Shown: piece by piece, positions 1-7,677 of the stretch
Layout of the letters: the number at the start of each line of letters is the position of its first letter
Position numbering within the stretch: the first letter of the stretch is position 1
NCBI GenBank assembly: GCA_017410525.1
Contig: JAFQQQ010000008.1
Span: 1-55,781 of the forward strand
Reading direction: 5' to 3'
Origin: Bacilli bacterium
Lineage (GTDB): Bacteria > Bacillota_I > Bacilli_A > RF39 > UBA660
Length of the DNA: 55,781 bases
Position numbers and translations under genes: made by a program
Notes under the pieces: model-generated
Told to the model about the DNA's origin: nothing
What the model saw: the letters and a program-made list of their open reading frames with translations, nothing else
Database searches by the model: none

Positions 1-549
1 ACCATGTCCCGGATCTATAGTTATATCATATATATTATTTGGAAGTATTGTTTTCTTTATTTTTAAGTTTAAATAATTTTTATTTTTATAATTATTAAAA
101 TCAATATTTATTTTATTATTAGAATTATTTTTAGTAATAGTATAATACTCTATATTTTCATATTCTGTATTATTTTTTAAGTTATAATATTTATCATTTT
201 CTTTTACTAATAATAAAAACTTACCTAATTTTAATTCATCTAAATTTATTCCTTCGTTATTTTTATCTGATAAATGAAAACAAGTTTTATTCTCTTCTAT
301 ATTTAATTCATGATCTACTAAGATTTCTTCTTTTGTATTTTTTAATACAAGAGAAATATTACCCTTTAATTTTTTATCTATACAAGCACTTATATTTAAA
401 TGAGTTCCAAATACTGTATATCTATCTACATAAAAAGATTCTTCTTCTGTTATTTCTACTATTCTTTTCAAATCGTTTAAATAAATAAAATAATAATAAC
501 AAAATCCACTTATTATCAATAATAAAAGAAATATAAGTTTATTTTTCAT
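1..549 (-). CDS. N-acetylmuramoyl-L-alanine amidase (Amidase_3), N-terminal part, runs off the left edge
   Basis: The frame is open from an ATG at 549 to the window edge (183 codons) and ends in YDITIDPGHG, the opening motif of Amidase_3 (LytC/CwlD-type) zinc amidases, whose His is the first metal ligand. These enzymes cut the bond between N-acetylmuramic acid and the stem peptide. Residues about 4-23 form one hydrophobic segment (signal anchor), so the enzyme should be exported and membrane-tethered. About 150 residues without a recognisable domain separate the anchor from the catalytic start. GGTGGTAG precedes the ATG. It follows mraY by about 35 bases, past a terminator. The catalytic domain itself lies outside the window, so the call rests on the DPGHG motif and context. 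Confidence 0.75.
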   Translation of the reverse strand, partial: MKNKLIFLLLLIISGFCYYYFIYLNDLKRIVEITEEESFYVDRYTVFGTHLNISACIDKKLKGNISLVLKNTKEEILVDHELNIEENKTCFHLSDKNNEGINLDELKLGKFLLLVKENDKYYNLKNNTEYENIEYYTITKNNSNNKINIDFNNYKNKNYLNLKIKKTILPNNIYDITIDPGHG

Positions 550-572
550 ACTACCACCTATTTAATTATATC

Positions 573-596
573 AAAAAAGTATGGTTAATACCATAC
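573..596 (-). terminator. Intrinsic terminator after mraY copy 1
   Basis: On the minus strand, GTATGG and CCATAC form a 6-bp stem around TATTAA, followed by TTTTTT. The stem overlaps the mraY stop codon. The amidase gene starts only 24 bases further on, so it needs read-through or a promoter inside mraY. Confidence 0.6.
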
Positions 597-1577
597 TCCA
601 AATACAATAGCTGCCATACTAAGAACTAGCCCTATACACCAGAAAGTTATTACTATATCTCTTTCTTTCCATCCTAACTTTTCTAAATGATGGTGAAATG
701 GTGTCATTAAGAAAACTTTCTTGTGTAAAAACATCATGCTCCCTATTTGTATCAAACAAACTAAAGTTTCAAATATAAATACACCTGCAACTATTATGAA
801 TGTTAATTCGTGTTTAGTTATAATAGCTATTGTTGCCATTGTAGCGCCCAAAGCTAAACTTCCTGTATCTCCCATAAATACTTTTGCTGGTCTTGAATTA
901 AACGCAAGAAATCCAAGCAAACATCCAACAAGCACAAAACAGAAAACCGCTATATCACCTGTACCTGTAATTGCTGGAGAATTCGCACTTATTAAAGCAA
1001 ATGTTAAGAATGCAATTAATGAAAGACCTCCTGCAAGGCCATCAAGTCCATCTGTAATATTTACTGCATTTGAACTTGCCACTAACATAAAAAGTAAGAA
1101 TATTCCATAGAACCAACCAAGATTTATTTCTATACCTAATGTATACACTTCAACAATAGGTTCTGCACCACTCTTCATATATATAAAGAAGAATGTAAGA
1201 GCGATTAATATTTGCCCCGCCAATTTTTGAAATTCTGTAAGTCCTACATTATTTTTTCTTTTTATAATTAAAAAGTCATCTATAAATCCCAATAAACCAT
1301 AAGCCAAGAATACAAATAAGACTATAAATAAATTTGATGAAAATTCTATTTTATTCCAAAGAAGTAATATAGTAATAGCTACTACAGTTGGAATTATAAA
1401 TATCAAACCTCCCATAGTAGGGGTTCCTTCTTTTTCTTTATGATTTTTAAATAAATAACTACTTAACGATTGTTTTGCTTTTAATTTTTTTAAGAGTGGT
1501 ACTAATATTACACCAAATATAATTGATATTATAAATCCAATCATTAGTGCAAGTACACCTCTAGTTAGTTGATACAT
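585..1577 (-). CDS. mraY: Phospho-N-acetylmuramoyl-pentapeptide transferase (MraY), copy 1
   Basis: Integral membrane enzyme that moves phospho-MurNAc-pentapeptide from UDP to undecaprenyl phosphate, making lipid I. Family signatures are all present: the DDFLIIKRKNN loop, NAVNITDGLDGLAGG, FMGDTGSLALG and the cytoplasmic PFHHHLEKLGW motif with all three histidines. About ten hydrophobic segments fit the family topology. A longer frame begins at a GTG at 1586, but that GTG is part of the GAGGTG ribosome site. The ATG at 1577 (330 aa) is correctly spaced and begins just after the murE stop. It is co-transcribed with murE. A second MraY of the same length lies at 36423-37415 and lacks the third His, so this copy looks like the standard enzyme. 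Confidence 0.93.
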   Translation of the reverse strand: MYQLTRGVLALMIGFIISIIFGVILVPLLKKLKAKQSLSSYLFKNHKEKEGTPTMGGLIFIIPTVVAITILLLWNKIEFSSNLFIVLFVFLAYGLLGFIDDFLIIKRKNNVGLTEFQKLAGQILIALTFFFIYMKSGAEPIVEVYTLGIEINLGWFYGIFLLFMLVASSNAVNITDGLDGLAGGLSLIAFLTFALISANSPAITGTGDIAVFCFVLVGCLLGFLAFNSRPAKVFMGDTGSLALGATMATIAIITKHELTFIIVAGVFIFETLVCLIQIGSMMFLHKKVFLMTPFHHHLEKLGWKERDIVITFWCIGLVLSMAAIVFGVWY

Positions 1578-1582
1578 ATATT

Positions 1583-2914
1583 TCACCTCAAATATTTTAT
1601 TACTTTCTGTTTATCACTAAAAGGAATCTTTTTATCTTTTATAATTTGATAATCTTCATGTCCTTTTCCTAACAATAATAGTATATCATTTTTTGATAAC
1701 ATTTGTATACTCTTCTTTATCGCTTTTTCTCTCTTTACAATAATTTTATAATTTTTAGTGTCAAGTTTACACACTATATCTTTAAGTATTCTTTTAGGTT
1801 TCTCATTTCTTGGATTATCACTAGTAAAAATTACATAGTCTGAATATTTAGTAGCAATTTCACCCATTATACTTCTTTTAGTCTTATCTCTATTTCCACC
1901 ACAACCTACCATTGTTATTATTCTATTGTGTGATATTTTTTTTACATTAGTTATTATTTTTTCTACTGCATCAGGTGTATGTGCGTAATCTATTATTATA
2001 GTATTATCTTTATGATGTATCATATCCATTCTACCATTAGGTGAATCTAAACTACTTATTATCTCTCTTATATTTTCAACATCTAATAATTTTAATAATA
2101 TTATTACGATAGTTACATTATAGATATTATATTCACCAATTAATTTAGTAAAATATTCTTCATCATTCAATTTAAAATTAGATCCTTTTATAGTGGATTT
2201 AATATGACTTATTTTATAATCATTACTAGTTTTACCATAAGTTATATTTTTATTATCTAAAATAAAATAATCTTTATATTTATCATCACTATTTATAATA
2301 GCATAACTATTATTAGTCATATTAAATAATTTTTGTTTTTCTAATACATAATTATCAATTGTACCATGGTAATCTAAATGATCTTGTGTTAAATTAGAAA
2401 ATATCACATAATCAAAAATAAGAGTATCTACTCTCCCCATAGATAAACCTTGACTACTAACTTCCATAACTACATATTCATAACCTTTTTGTACACATTC
2501 TAATAACATTTCATATAAATTATAAAGGTTGGGAGTTGTATTATTTAAAGTTCTTTGTTCGTCAGTTAAATAAAAACCTAAAGTACCTATATAAGCACAT
2601 TTCTTATTTAATTTATTAAGCGCTTGATATATAAGATAACAAGTTGTTGTCTTGCCATTAGTTCCTGTCATTCCAATCAATTTTAACTTTTTTATCTCAT
2701 CATAATAATTATTTTCTAAATATTCTTTTAAATATTCTTTAGTATCTTTAACTAGTATAGTGTTAACACTATATTCTCCTTTTTCTACTATTACTGTAGT
2801 TGCTCCGTTTTCTATTGCATCATTAACATATTTATGACCATCATTATTTATTCCTCTTAAAGCAATAAAAGTATCACCTATATTAACTTTTTTAGAATCA
2901 ATTTTTATATTCAT
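1583..2914 (-). CDS. murE: UDP-MurNAc-tripeptide ligase (MurE), copy 1, with DNPR motif
   Basis: Cytoplasmic ATP-dependent Mur ligase adding the third stem-peptide residue. The ATP loop TGTNGKTTT lies near residue 85, substrate-binding NNTTPN follows, and the central domain has EVSSQG and the DHLDYHG segment. The C-terminal domain has DYAHTPDAVEK, GCGGNRDKTKR and SDNPRNEKP. In characterised MurE enzymes DNPR marks meso-diaminopimelate specificity, while lysine enzymes carry DNPA, so this copy is predicted to add meso-DAP. At 443 aa it is slightly short for the family. It is followed directly by mraY. A second MurE with a different specificity motif sits at 4610-6046. Confidence 0.92.
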   Translation of the reverse strand: MNIKIDSKKVNIGDTFIALRGINNDGHKYVNDAIENGATTVIVEKGEYSVNTILVKDTKEYLKEYLENNYYDEIKKLKLIGMTGTNGKTTTCYLIYQALNKLNKKCAYIGTLGFYLTDEQRTLNNTTPNLYNLYEMLLECVQKGYEYVVMEVSSQGLSMGRVDTLIFDYVIFSNLTQDHLDYHGTIDNYVLEKQKLFNMTNNSYAIINSDDKYKDYFILDNKNITYGKTSNDYKISHIKSTIKGSNFKLNDEEYFTKLIGEYNIYNVTIVIILLKLLDVENIREIISSLDSPNGRMDMIHHKDNTIIIDYAHTPDAVEKIITNVKKISHNRIITMVGCGGNRDKTKRSIMGEIATKYSDYVIFTSDNPRNEKPKRILKDIVCKLDTKNYKIIVKREKAIKKSIQMLSKNDILLLLGKGHEDYQIIKDKKIPFSDKQKVIKYLR

Positions 2915-2995
2915 AGTATCACCTCAATATATTTTATGAATAATATATGTGTTGGTGTTTTCAAAAAATTATTATACAAATAATCAATGTTTTTG

Positions 2996-3025
2996 TTGAA
3001 ATGTGTATTAGAAGTTTGCTATAAT
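2996..3025 (+). promoter_or_regulatory. Promoter of the small hydrophobic toxin mRNA
   Basis: TTGAAA (2996-3001), an 18-bp spacer and TATAAT (3020-3025), with TG one base upstream of the -10 (TGCTATAAT, extended -10). Predicted start near 3032, giving a leader of about 60 nt. Confidence 0.75.
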
Positions 3026-3061
3026 ATATATGGATACGTTTGAAAATATCAGATTGTTTTC

Positions 3062-3084
3062 CCTTTCTTGAAAAAGAAAGGTGG
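3062..3084 (+). promoter_or_regulatory. 5' UTR hairpin hiding the toxin ribosome site
   Basis: CCTTTCTT (3062-3069), a GAAA loop and AAGAAAGG (3074-3081) form a perfect 8-bp stem. The 3' arm contains the first half of the Shine-Dalgarno AAAGGTGG (3077-3084) of the 25-codon ORF starting at 3094. Hiding the ribosome site this way is typical of type I toxin mRNAs, which are made in a translationally inert form. Confidence 0.7.
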
Positions 3085-3093
3085 TAGTTAATT

Positions 3094-3171
3094 ATGACAA
3101 AAAGAGAATTATCTCAATTTATTATAATTCTACTATTATTTTTTATAGTAATCACCTTACTATTTAAATAA
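3094..3171 (+). CDS. Candidate type I toxin: 25-aa hydrophobic peptide
   Basis: An ATG at 3094 opens a 25-codon ORF ending TAA. It has a short polar N-terminus (MTKRELSQ), then an unbroken run of about 15 Ile/Leu/Phe/Val, and a terminal Lys: one membrane-spanning helix. GGTGG sits 9 nt upstream, partly inside a hairpin. The gene has its own extended -10 promoter, a structured leader, its own terminator and a convergent antisense RNA from a consensus promoter. This is the layout of type I toxins such as Fst, TxpA and BsrG, which depolarise the membrane when not silenced. I do not recognise a specific family from the residues. The call rests on gene architecture, and toxicity is inferred. Confidence 0.7.
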   Translation: MTKRELSQFIIILLLFFIVITLLFK

Positions 3172-3177
3172 TAAAAA

Positions 3178-3209
3178 CATCTGATTTCAACAACAGTTGA
3201 TTTCAGATG
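3178..3209 (-). terminator. Terminator of the antisense RNA
   Basis: Arms 3178-3191 and 3196-3209 pair over 12 of 14 positions with an AACA/TGTT loop. On the minus strand the hairpin is followed by TTTTTATTATT. Confidence 0.7.
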
Positions 3210-3227
3210 CCTATCCGTAAAGGGTTT

Positions 3228-3266
3228 ACATCTGATTCTCGCAATCAAATGTATCCTTTTTATTTT
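3228..3266 (+). terminator. Terminator of the toxin mRNA
   Basis: ACATCTGATT (3228-3237), loop CTCGC and AATCAAATGT (3243-3252) form a 10-bp stem with one C-A mismatch, followed by ATCCTTTTTATTTT. The structure lies inside the region transcribed in antisense. Confidence 0.65.
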
Positions 3267-3289
3267 ATGCAAGTTTCCTTGACATATTC

Positions 3290-3318
3290 ATTATAACAAA
3301 ATATATATATATTGTCAA
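3290..3318 (-). promoter_or_regulatory. Consensus promoter of the antisense RNA
   Basis: On the minus strand the -35 is TTGACA (3313-3318), the spacer is 17 bp and the -10 is TATAAT (3290-3295). It is the closest match to sigma-70/SigA consensus in the window. Confidence 0.8.
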
Positions 3319-3327
3319 TTTTATTTG

Positions 3328-3357
3328 TTGTAATATACATGTTCATTATGATATAAT
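3328..3357 (+). promoter_or_regulatory. Promoter of the deoxyribosyltransferase-like gene
   Basis: TTGTAA (3328-3333), an 18-bp spacer and TATAAT (3352-3357), followed by AGGAGGG and the ATG at 3376. It is divergent from, and nearly abuts, the antisense RNA promoter. Confidence 0.55.
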
Positions 3358-3375
3358 GACTTTAGGAGGGTTAAT

Positions 3376-4104
3376 ATGTTAACATATTTAAATTATAATA
3401 ATATCAATATAGATGAAGAACTTTTAAAAATACAAAATACCAAAAGTGCTGAAATAGTATTAGAACCTACTAATAAAAAATGTTTATTTATTTTAGGAAT
3501 GCTATTTGCATATGGAATTAAAATAAAACTTTTAAATGAAAAAGAATTAAATCTAGCAGAAACAAATAAATCTTTTTCTATGATGCCTTATGTATGGAGT
3601 AAAATTGGTGATAATGGATTTAACTATTCTAATGTTGTAACAGAAATGGATAAAAGAATTGAAAATATAAAAAGAATCGGAGTTAATGTTGAAAAAATAA
3701 ATAGTAATCCAATTAATAATAAAATATTTTTAATTTGTCCTGTAAGGAATGCTACTGAAAGTCAAAAGAAATGGATTGAAGAATTTGTTAAAGAAAAAAT
3801 TAATGATGGATATGTTATACATGCACCACACCTTCATACAGTACAAAGCGATTTATTTGGTGGGTATGCTATCTGTAAACAAAATGCTAATGCGGTTGCT
3901 ACTTCTGAAGAAATAGATATTTATTATGATCAATCAAGTACTGGTAGCGTTTTTGATTTAGGTGTAGCATATGCTTTAAATAAACCGTTAGTAATTTTAA
4001 ACAAAGATGAAATTATATTTGATGATAATAATTTTGTTGATTCAATAGTAAAATCCTGGGTCTATAAAAAAGAAAACCAAAAAGTATTACAAAAAAAACA
4101 CTAA
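3376..4104 (+). CDS. Nucleoside 2-deoxyribosyltransferase-like protein
   Basis: A 242-aa soluble protein. The C-terminal half (from about residue 118) has features of the nucleoside 2-deoxyribosyltransferase/DUF4406 fold: a strand IFLICPVRNAT, a middle segment GYVIHAPHLHT, and a late STGSVFDLGVAYALNKP helix like the catalytic-site region that binds the deoxyribose. Such enzymes transfer or hydrolyse the N-glycosidic bond of deoxynucleosides. The N-terminal ~110 residues are not recognised. AGGAGGG stands 7 nt before the ATG and it has its own promoter. It is monocistronic, ending in a bidirectional terminator. The exact substrate cannot be told from the sequence, and a non-enzymatic nucleotide-binding role is possible. 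Confidence 0.6.
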   Translation: MLTYLNYNNINIDEELLKIQNTKSAEIVLEPTNKKCLFILGMLFAYGIKIKLLNEKELNLAETNKSFSMMPYVWSKIGDNGFNYSNVVTEMDKRIENIKRIGVNVEKINSNPINNKIFLICPVRNATESQKKWIEEFVKEKINDGYVIHAPHLHTVQSDLFGGYAICKQNANAVATSEEIDIYYDQSSTGSVFDLGVAYALNKPLVILNKDEIIFDDNNFVDSIVKSWVYKKENQKVLQKKH

Positions 4105-4120
4105 ATAGTGTTTTTTATTT
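4093..4120. terminator. Bidirectional terminator between convergent genes
   Basis: AAAAAACACTA (4093-4103) and TAGTGTTTTTT (4106-4116) pair perfectly, giving U-tracts on both strands. It serves the + gene ending at 4104 and the - gene ending at 4115. Confidence 0.75.
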
Positions 4121-4600
4121 TTTATCTAAAGTTTTTTGTTTATCTGTTGTTTTAACAAAAACATATTTATAAGGGCCAATTAATTCTCCGTTTTCATCAA
4201 GTATACCCGCTCCTTCAAGTTTTTCTTGTGAATATTCTTTAGCAAGTTCAGGGCATTCCTTTGCTAATATTTTTAATCCTTCTAATTCTTCTTGTTGTCT
4301 TTTTAAAAAATCATCAATATCAATAGTTTTACTTACTACTTTTTCATTTATTTCAAGATATTTTAACAAGATATCTTTTTTAGTTAACATTAAAGGATTT
4401 AATATTTGACCATTTTTATAGGTAGCTACTGCTAATATAGAATAATATCTAGTTAAAGATTTAACTTTATCATTTTCTTCTAATACTAATTTTTCTTTTG
4501 TTAAAACTTCTCTATATTCGTTATCTATTATATTTTCACATATAAATTTATGTGCTTCTTTTTCTATAACGTACAAACAAAATACATTATATTTTTTCAT
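4115..4600 (-). CDS. Uncharacterised 161-aa cytoplasmic protein downstream of murE copy 2
   Basis: No family recognised. The protein is soluble, with no signal peptide or membrane segment. It is rich in Lys/Glu and has a likely helical stretch around residues 95-135 (IDIDDFLKRQQEELEGLK). The C-terminus has a DENGELIGPYKYVFVK segment that looks like beta strands. The ATG at 4600 is preceded by GGTGG. It starts 10 bases after murE copy 2 stops and ends at a shared terminator, so the two form a two-gene operon. The tight coupling suggests a role linked to the second MurE, but nothing in the sequence identifies it. Confidence 0.6.
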   Translation of the reverse strand: MKKYNVFCLYVIEKEAHKFICENIIDNEYREVLTKEKLVLEENDKVKSLTRYYSILAVATYKNGQILNPLMLTKKDILLKYLEINEKVVSKTIDIDDFLKRQQEELEGLKILAKECPELAKEYSQEKLEGAGILDENGELIGPYKYVFVKTTDKQKTLDKK

Positions 4601-4609
4601 AAAACCACC

Positions 4610-6046
4610 CTATCTATTAGTTACTTTAAGTCTATCACTCAAATGTTTTTTACACTCTTCTATATCGTTAAAGTAAATTACTTTGTCTTTTAATTTTTCA
4701 TAAGTTTCATTACCTTTACCAAGAACCATAACCATATCTCCTGGTCTTGCTACATCTATAGCTCTTTTAATTGCTTCACTTCTATCTATTATTATTTCAT
4801 AATTATTTCTATCTTTTATATTTTCTATCATCATTTCTATGATATCTCTAGGATCTTCTGATCTTGGATCTTCATATGTAAATATAGCAAGGTCACAATT
4901 TTTAGAAACTATTTCACCTACAGTTTTTCTTTTGTAAGGATCCCTTTCTCCTGCTTGACCAATTACTACTATACTTCTTTTTACTGGAAGTAATCTCACA
5001 TATTCAAGTAATTTTGTTATACCATTTGGAGTATGAGCATAATCAACCATTACATAGAAATCTTGTCCCATATCTATCATTTCTAATCTACCACTTACTT
5101 TTAATAGCGGTATTCTAGATTCTATATAATCAAAATCATAACCTAGTGCGAATAAAGTAAGTATAGCCGCACTTAAATTATATATATTGAATAATCCAGC
5201 CATAGGACTATCTATTTCATACTCTTTATCTTTATAAACGATTGTAAATAAATTTCTTCCTGGATATAATCTAATATTTTTAAAATATAAATCGTTATCT
5301 ACACCTTCACCGTAAGTTAAAACTTTTCCATTACTTGATGCTTTTGCTTGTTCAAAATGTTCATCATCTTTATTTAATATACAAAATCCAGAGTTTTTAG
5401 TTTGACCAAATAATTTACACTTATCAGCAATATAATTTTCTAAAGTACCATGTATATTTAAGTGTTCACTAGTTATATTCGTTAAAATTGATACATCATA
5501 TTCTATGTTTTTAACTCTACCTCTCATTAAAGCTTCACTACAAACTTCCATAGCACAATATTTACAATCAGCATCAACAAACTCTCTTAAATATCCATAA
5601 AGTTTATCTGCATCAGGAGTTGTATTATTTGTATCTTTATTAAATTTAGCACAACTATATCCATTAGTTCCAATATAACCACTATTTTCTAATCCTAATA
5701 AAGTTTGGACCATAGTAGCAACACTAGTTTTTCCATCAGTTCCAGTAACACCTATCATAGTAAGTTTAGATTCTGGCACATCATAAAACTTAGATTCTAT
5801 TATAGGAAGTATCTCATTTGGATTTTTTACTTTAATTATAGGTACACTTTTTTCTCCAACATCTCTCTTTACAATTACAGCTACTGCACCTTTTTCTATC
5901 GCATCATCTATAAAATCATGTCTATCTAAAGTACCCATATCAGTACAAACAAATAAATCTCCATTTTCTATTTCTCTACTATTTATTTTTATTCCTGTAA
6001 TTTCTACATCATAATTACATTCCATTAGTTCATTTAATCTTTTCAT
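4610..6046 (-). CDS. MurE-like Mur ligase, copy 2, with EDPR in place of DNPR/DNPA
   Basis: A 478-aa ATP-dependent Mur ligase with the whole MurE layout: N-terminal UDP-binding domain (EITGIKINSREIENGDLF), TGTDGKTSV ATP loop near residue 102, NNTTPD, EVCSEAL, the SEHLNIHGT segment, DYAHTPNGITK and the C-terminal GQAGERDPYKR. At the specificity position the sequence reads YEDPRSEDP, where meso-DAP enzymes have DNPR and lysine enzymes DNPA. The ATP loop also has Asp where copy 1 has Asn. These differences suggest another amino acid substrate or a specialised role. It forms a two-gene operon with the unknown gene at 4115 and starts after GTGGTGATAAT. Whether it complements murE cannot be judged from sequence. 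Confidence 0.8.
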   Translation of the reverse strand: MKRLNELMECNYDVEITGIKINSREIENGDLFVCTDMGTLDRHDFIDDAIEKGAVAVIVKRDVGEKSVPIIKVKNPNEILPIIESKFYDVPESKLTMIGVTGTDGKTSVATMVQTLLGLENSGYIGTNGYSCAKFNKDTNNTTPDADKLYGYLREFVDADCKYCAMEVCSEALMRGRVKNIEYDVSILTNITSEHLNIHGTLENYIADKCKLFGQTKNSGFCILNKDDEHFEQAKASSNGKVLTYGEGVDNDLYFKNIRLYPGRNLFTIVYKDKEYEIDSPMAGLFNIYNLSAAILTLFALGYDFDYIESRIPLLKVSGRLEMIDMGQDFYVMVDYAHTPNGITKLLEYVRLLPVKRSIVVIGQAGERDPYKRKTVGEIVSKNCDLAIFTYEDPRSEDPRDIIEMMIENIKDRNNYEIIIDRSEAIKRAIDVARPGDMVMVLGKGNETYEKLKDKVIYFNDIEECKKHLSDRLKVTNR

Positions 6047-6130
6047 ATTATCACCACAATATTATTATATAACAAACTTCAACTCTTTTACAATTAATTT
6101 ACTTATTTTCTTTGTAATTTCTTTAATTTC

Positions 6131-6159
6131 TTGACATTATTTCTTAATTCATTTATCAT
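6131..6159 (+). promoter_or_regulatory. Promoter of the arginase-family gene
   Basis: TTGACA (6131-6136), a 17-bp spacer and TATCAT (6154-6159), followed by AAAGGTGATTGT and the ATG at 6181. Confidence 0.65.
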
Positions 6160-6180
6160 GATTGTATTAAAGGTGATTGT

Positions 6181-7032
6181 ATGAAAGACATTAATTTTAT
6201 AAGTGCGTGTTCTGATTTAGGAGTACATGTATGTGGGAGCGATAAAGGCCCTGCTGTTTTAACTTCTAATTTCAGTATTAAAAATTATATATTAGAAAAA
6301 GAAAACATAAACAAAAGCTTTGATCCTAATGATTTAAGAAAAAACGAAAAATATATAAATAATTTTACTAAAAAAGTATTTGATACAGCTCTAAATATTT
6401 TAAATGATAATAAAACACCATTACTTATTGGTGGTGATCATAGTACGGTTATTGGGAGCGCTTTAGCCAGTCAAAAATACCACAATAATATAGGTATTAT
6501 TTGGGTAGATGCACATGGAGATTATAATACTTTTGAAACTACTAAATCAGGTAATATACATGGGTTGCCTCTTGCTTCTATTACAGGTTATAAGTGTAAA
6601 GAACTAACCTATTTTATAACAAATAATTTTATAAATCCTAAGAACTGCGTTGTGGTAGGTGCAAGAAGTATTGATCCTTGGGAAATTGGAAATATGGTTG
6701 ATGCAGGTGTTACTATATTTACAACTAAAGATGTCAAAAATGAAGGTGCAGATGTAATTATGAAAAAAGCAATTGATATTGCTTATAATAATACTAATGG
6801 AGTACATATAAGTTTAGATTTAGATGTAATAGACCCTATTATAGCACCTGGTGTTAGTATACCAGAAGATAATGGTATAAGTGATACTGAAATGTATTTA
6901 ATAGTTGATGAGATACTAAAACATAAAGACATAGTTAAATCTATAGATTTAGTTGAATTAAATCCAGAACTTGATATAGATAATAAAACTAAAAACATCG
7001 CGCTTAATATATTGAATAAATTAACAAAATAA
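6181..7032 (+). CDS. Arginase/agmatinase-family ureohydrolase (probable arginase)
   Basis: A 283-aa protein with the binuclear manganese site of the ureohydrolases: GGDHSTVIGS (first His ligand), VDAHGDYNT (Asp/His/Asp ligands) and SLDLDVIDP (last Asp pair). Arginase gives ornithine and urea, while agmatinase gives putrescine and urea. The arginase-like features are the N-terminal GVHVCGSDKGPAVL start and APGVSIPEDNGIS near the end, but formiminoglutamase cannot be fully excluded. It is monocistronic with its own TTGACA promoter and a strong 10-bp terminator. It is one of the few plus-strand genes among cell-wall genes on the other strand. Confidence 0.82.
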   Translation: MKDINFISACSDLGVHVCGSDKGPAVLTSNFSIKNYILEKENINKSFDPNDLRKNEKYINNFTKKVFDTALNILNDNKTPLLIGGDHSTVIGSALASQKYHNNIGIIWVDAHGDYNTFETTKSGNIHGLPLASITGYKCKELTYFITNNFINPKNCVVVGARSIDPWEIGNMVDAGVTIFTTKDVKNEGADVIMKKAIDIAYNNTNGVHISLDLDVIDPIIAPGVSIPEDNGISDTEMYLIVDEILKHKDIVKSIDLVELNPELDIDNKTKNIALNILNKLTK

Positions 7033-7060
7033 GCACATTAATTAATTTGTGCTTATTTTA
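7028..7060. terminator. Bidirectional terminator
   Basis: AATAAGCACA (7028-7037) and TGTGCTTATT (7048-7057) form a 10-bp stem, then TTATTT on the plus strand. It separates the arginase gene from the convergent gene ending at 7042. Confidence 0.8.
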
Positions 7061-7668
7061 TTTATATTATTATAATTTATTTCTACTATATATTTATATC
7101 CATAATAATTACTTAAATCTATTAAAACATGACTAATGTAATTATCTTTCTCTACAGTTATAGGTACATTTATAATAGTACAGTCTATTATACTACAATT
7201 ATTTATTTCGTTTAATAAAGTAAAATACTTAACTATATTCATATTATAAACTATTTTACTACTATCAGTATATGTAGTTTTAGAATCTGAATTTTCAATT
7301 AATAATTCTATATTTTTATATTTATATCTATCTACATCAAAATCAAGCGTTACTTGAGTATTATTTAAATATACTAATCCTTCTTTTTTTACATAATTAA
7401 GTCCATTATAATTAAATATATCTTCGTTGTTATTTACAGTTCCTGTTATTTGATTTATAATTTCATTATTGTTTATTTTATAAATGTATTCATAATTCAT
7501 AACTTCTTTATTTGTCTCTTCAGGAACATAGTTAGGAGTACTAGAATTATCTCCTATACTTATAAAAATAAATACAAACACAAAGAATATAGCATATAAA
7601 CTTAATTTAGTTAAAGCCTTCTTTTTAGGATCTCTTAACCATTCTCTTACTTTTTTTATAAAATTCAT
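7042..7668 (-). CDS. Uncharacterised membrane-anchored protein, 208 aa
   Basis: No family recognised. There is a basic cytoplasmic N-terminus (KKVREWLRDPKKKALTK), one membrane helix at about residues 24-40, and then an extracytoplasmic region of about 165 residues rich in Asn, Tyr, Ile and Thr with a predicted beta pattern. A single cysteine pair (CSIIDC) lies near residue 165. It follows fmt by 9 bases and is probably translated from the same mRNA. The shape is that of a single-pass surface protein. Its function is unknown. Confidence 0.6.
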   Translation of the reverse strand: MNFIKKVREWLRDPKKKALTKLSLYAIFFVFVFIFISIGDNSSTPNYVPEETNKEVMNYEYIYKINNNEIINQITGTVNNNEDIFNYNGLNYVKKEGLVYLNNTQVTLDFDVDRYKYKNIELLIENSDSKTTYTDSSKIVYNMNIVKYFTLLNEINNCSIIDCTIINVPITVEKDNYISHVLIDLSNYYGYKYIVEINYNNINKISTN

Positions 7669-7677
7669 ACTATCACA

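Larger units (their letters stand above)
3171..3283 (-). ncRNA. Candidate antisense antitoxin RNA, about 110 nt
   Basis: A consensus promoter on the minus strand (TTGACA at 3313-3318, TATAAT at 3290-3295) should start an RNA near 3283. It ends at a hairpin (3178-3209) followed by TTTTTATTATT on the minus strand. The RNA contains no ORF with a ribosome site. It is fully complementary to the 3' end of the convergent toxin mRNA, including its terminator stem at 3228-3252, so base pairing of the two 3' regions is the expected mode of control. The start and length are inferred from signals only. Confidence 0.65.

Noticed and set aside
721-1110. 129-aa plus-strand ORF opposite mraY
   Set aside because: It is antisense to a well-supported mraY, has no ribosome site and no domain pattern.
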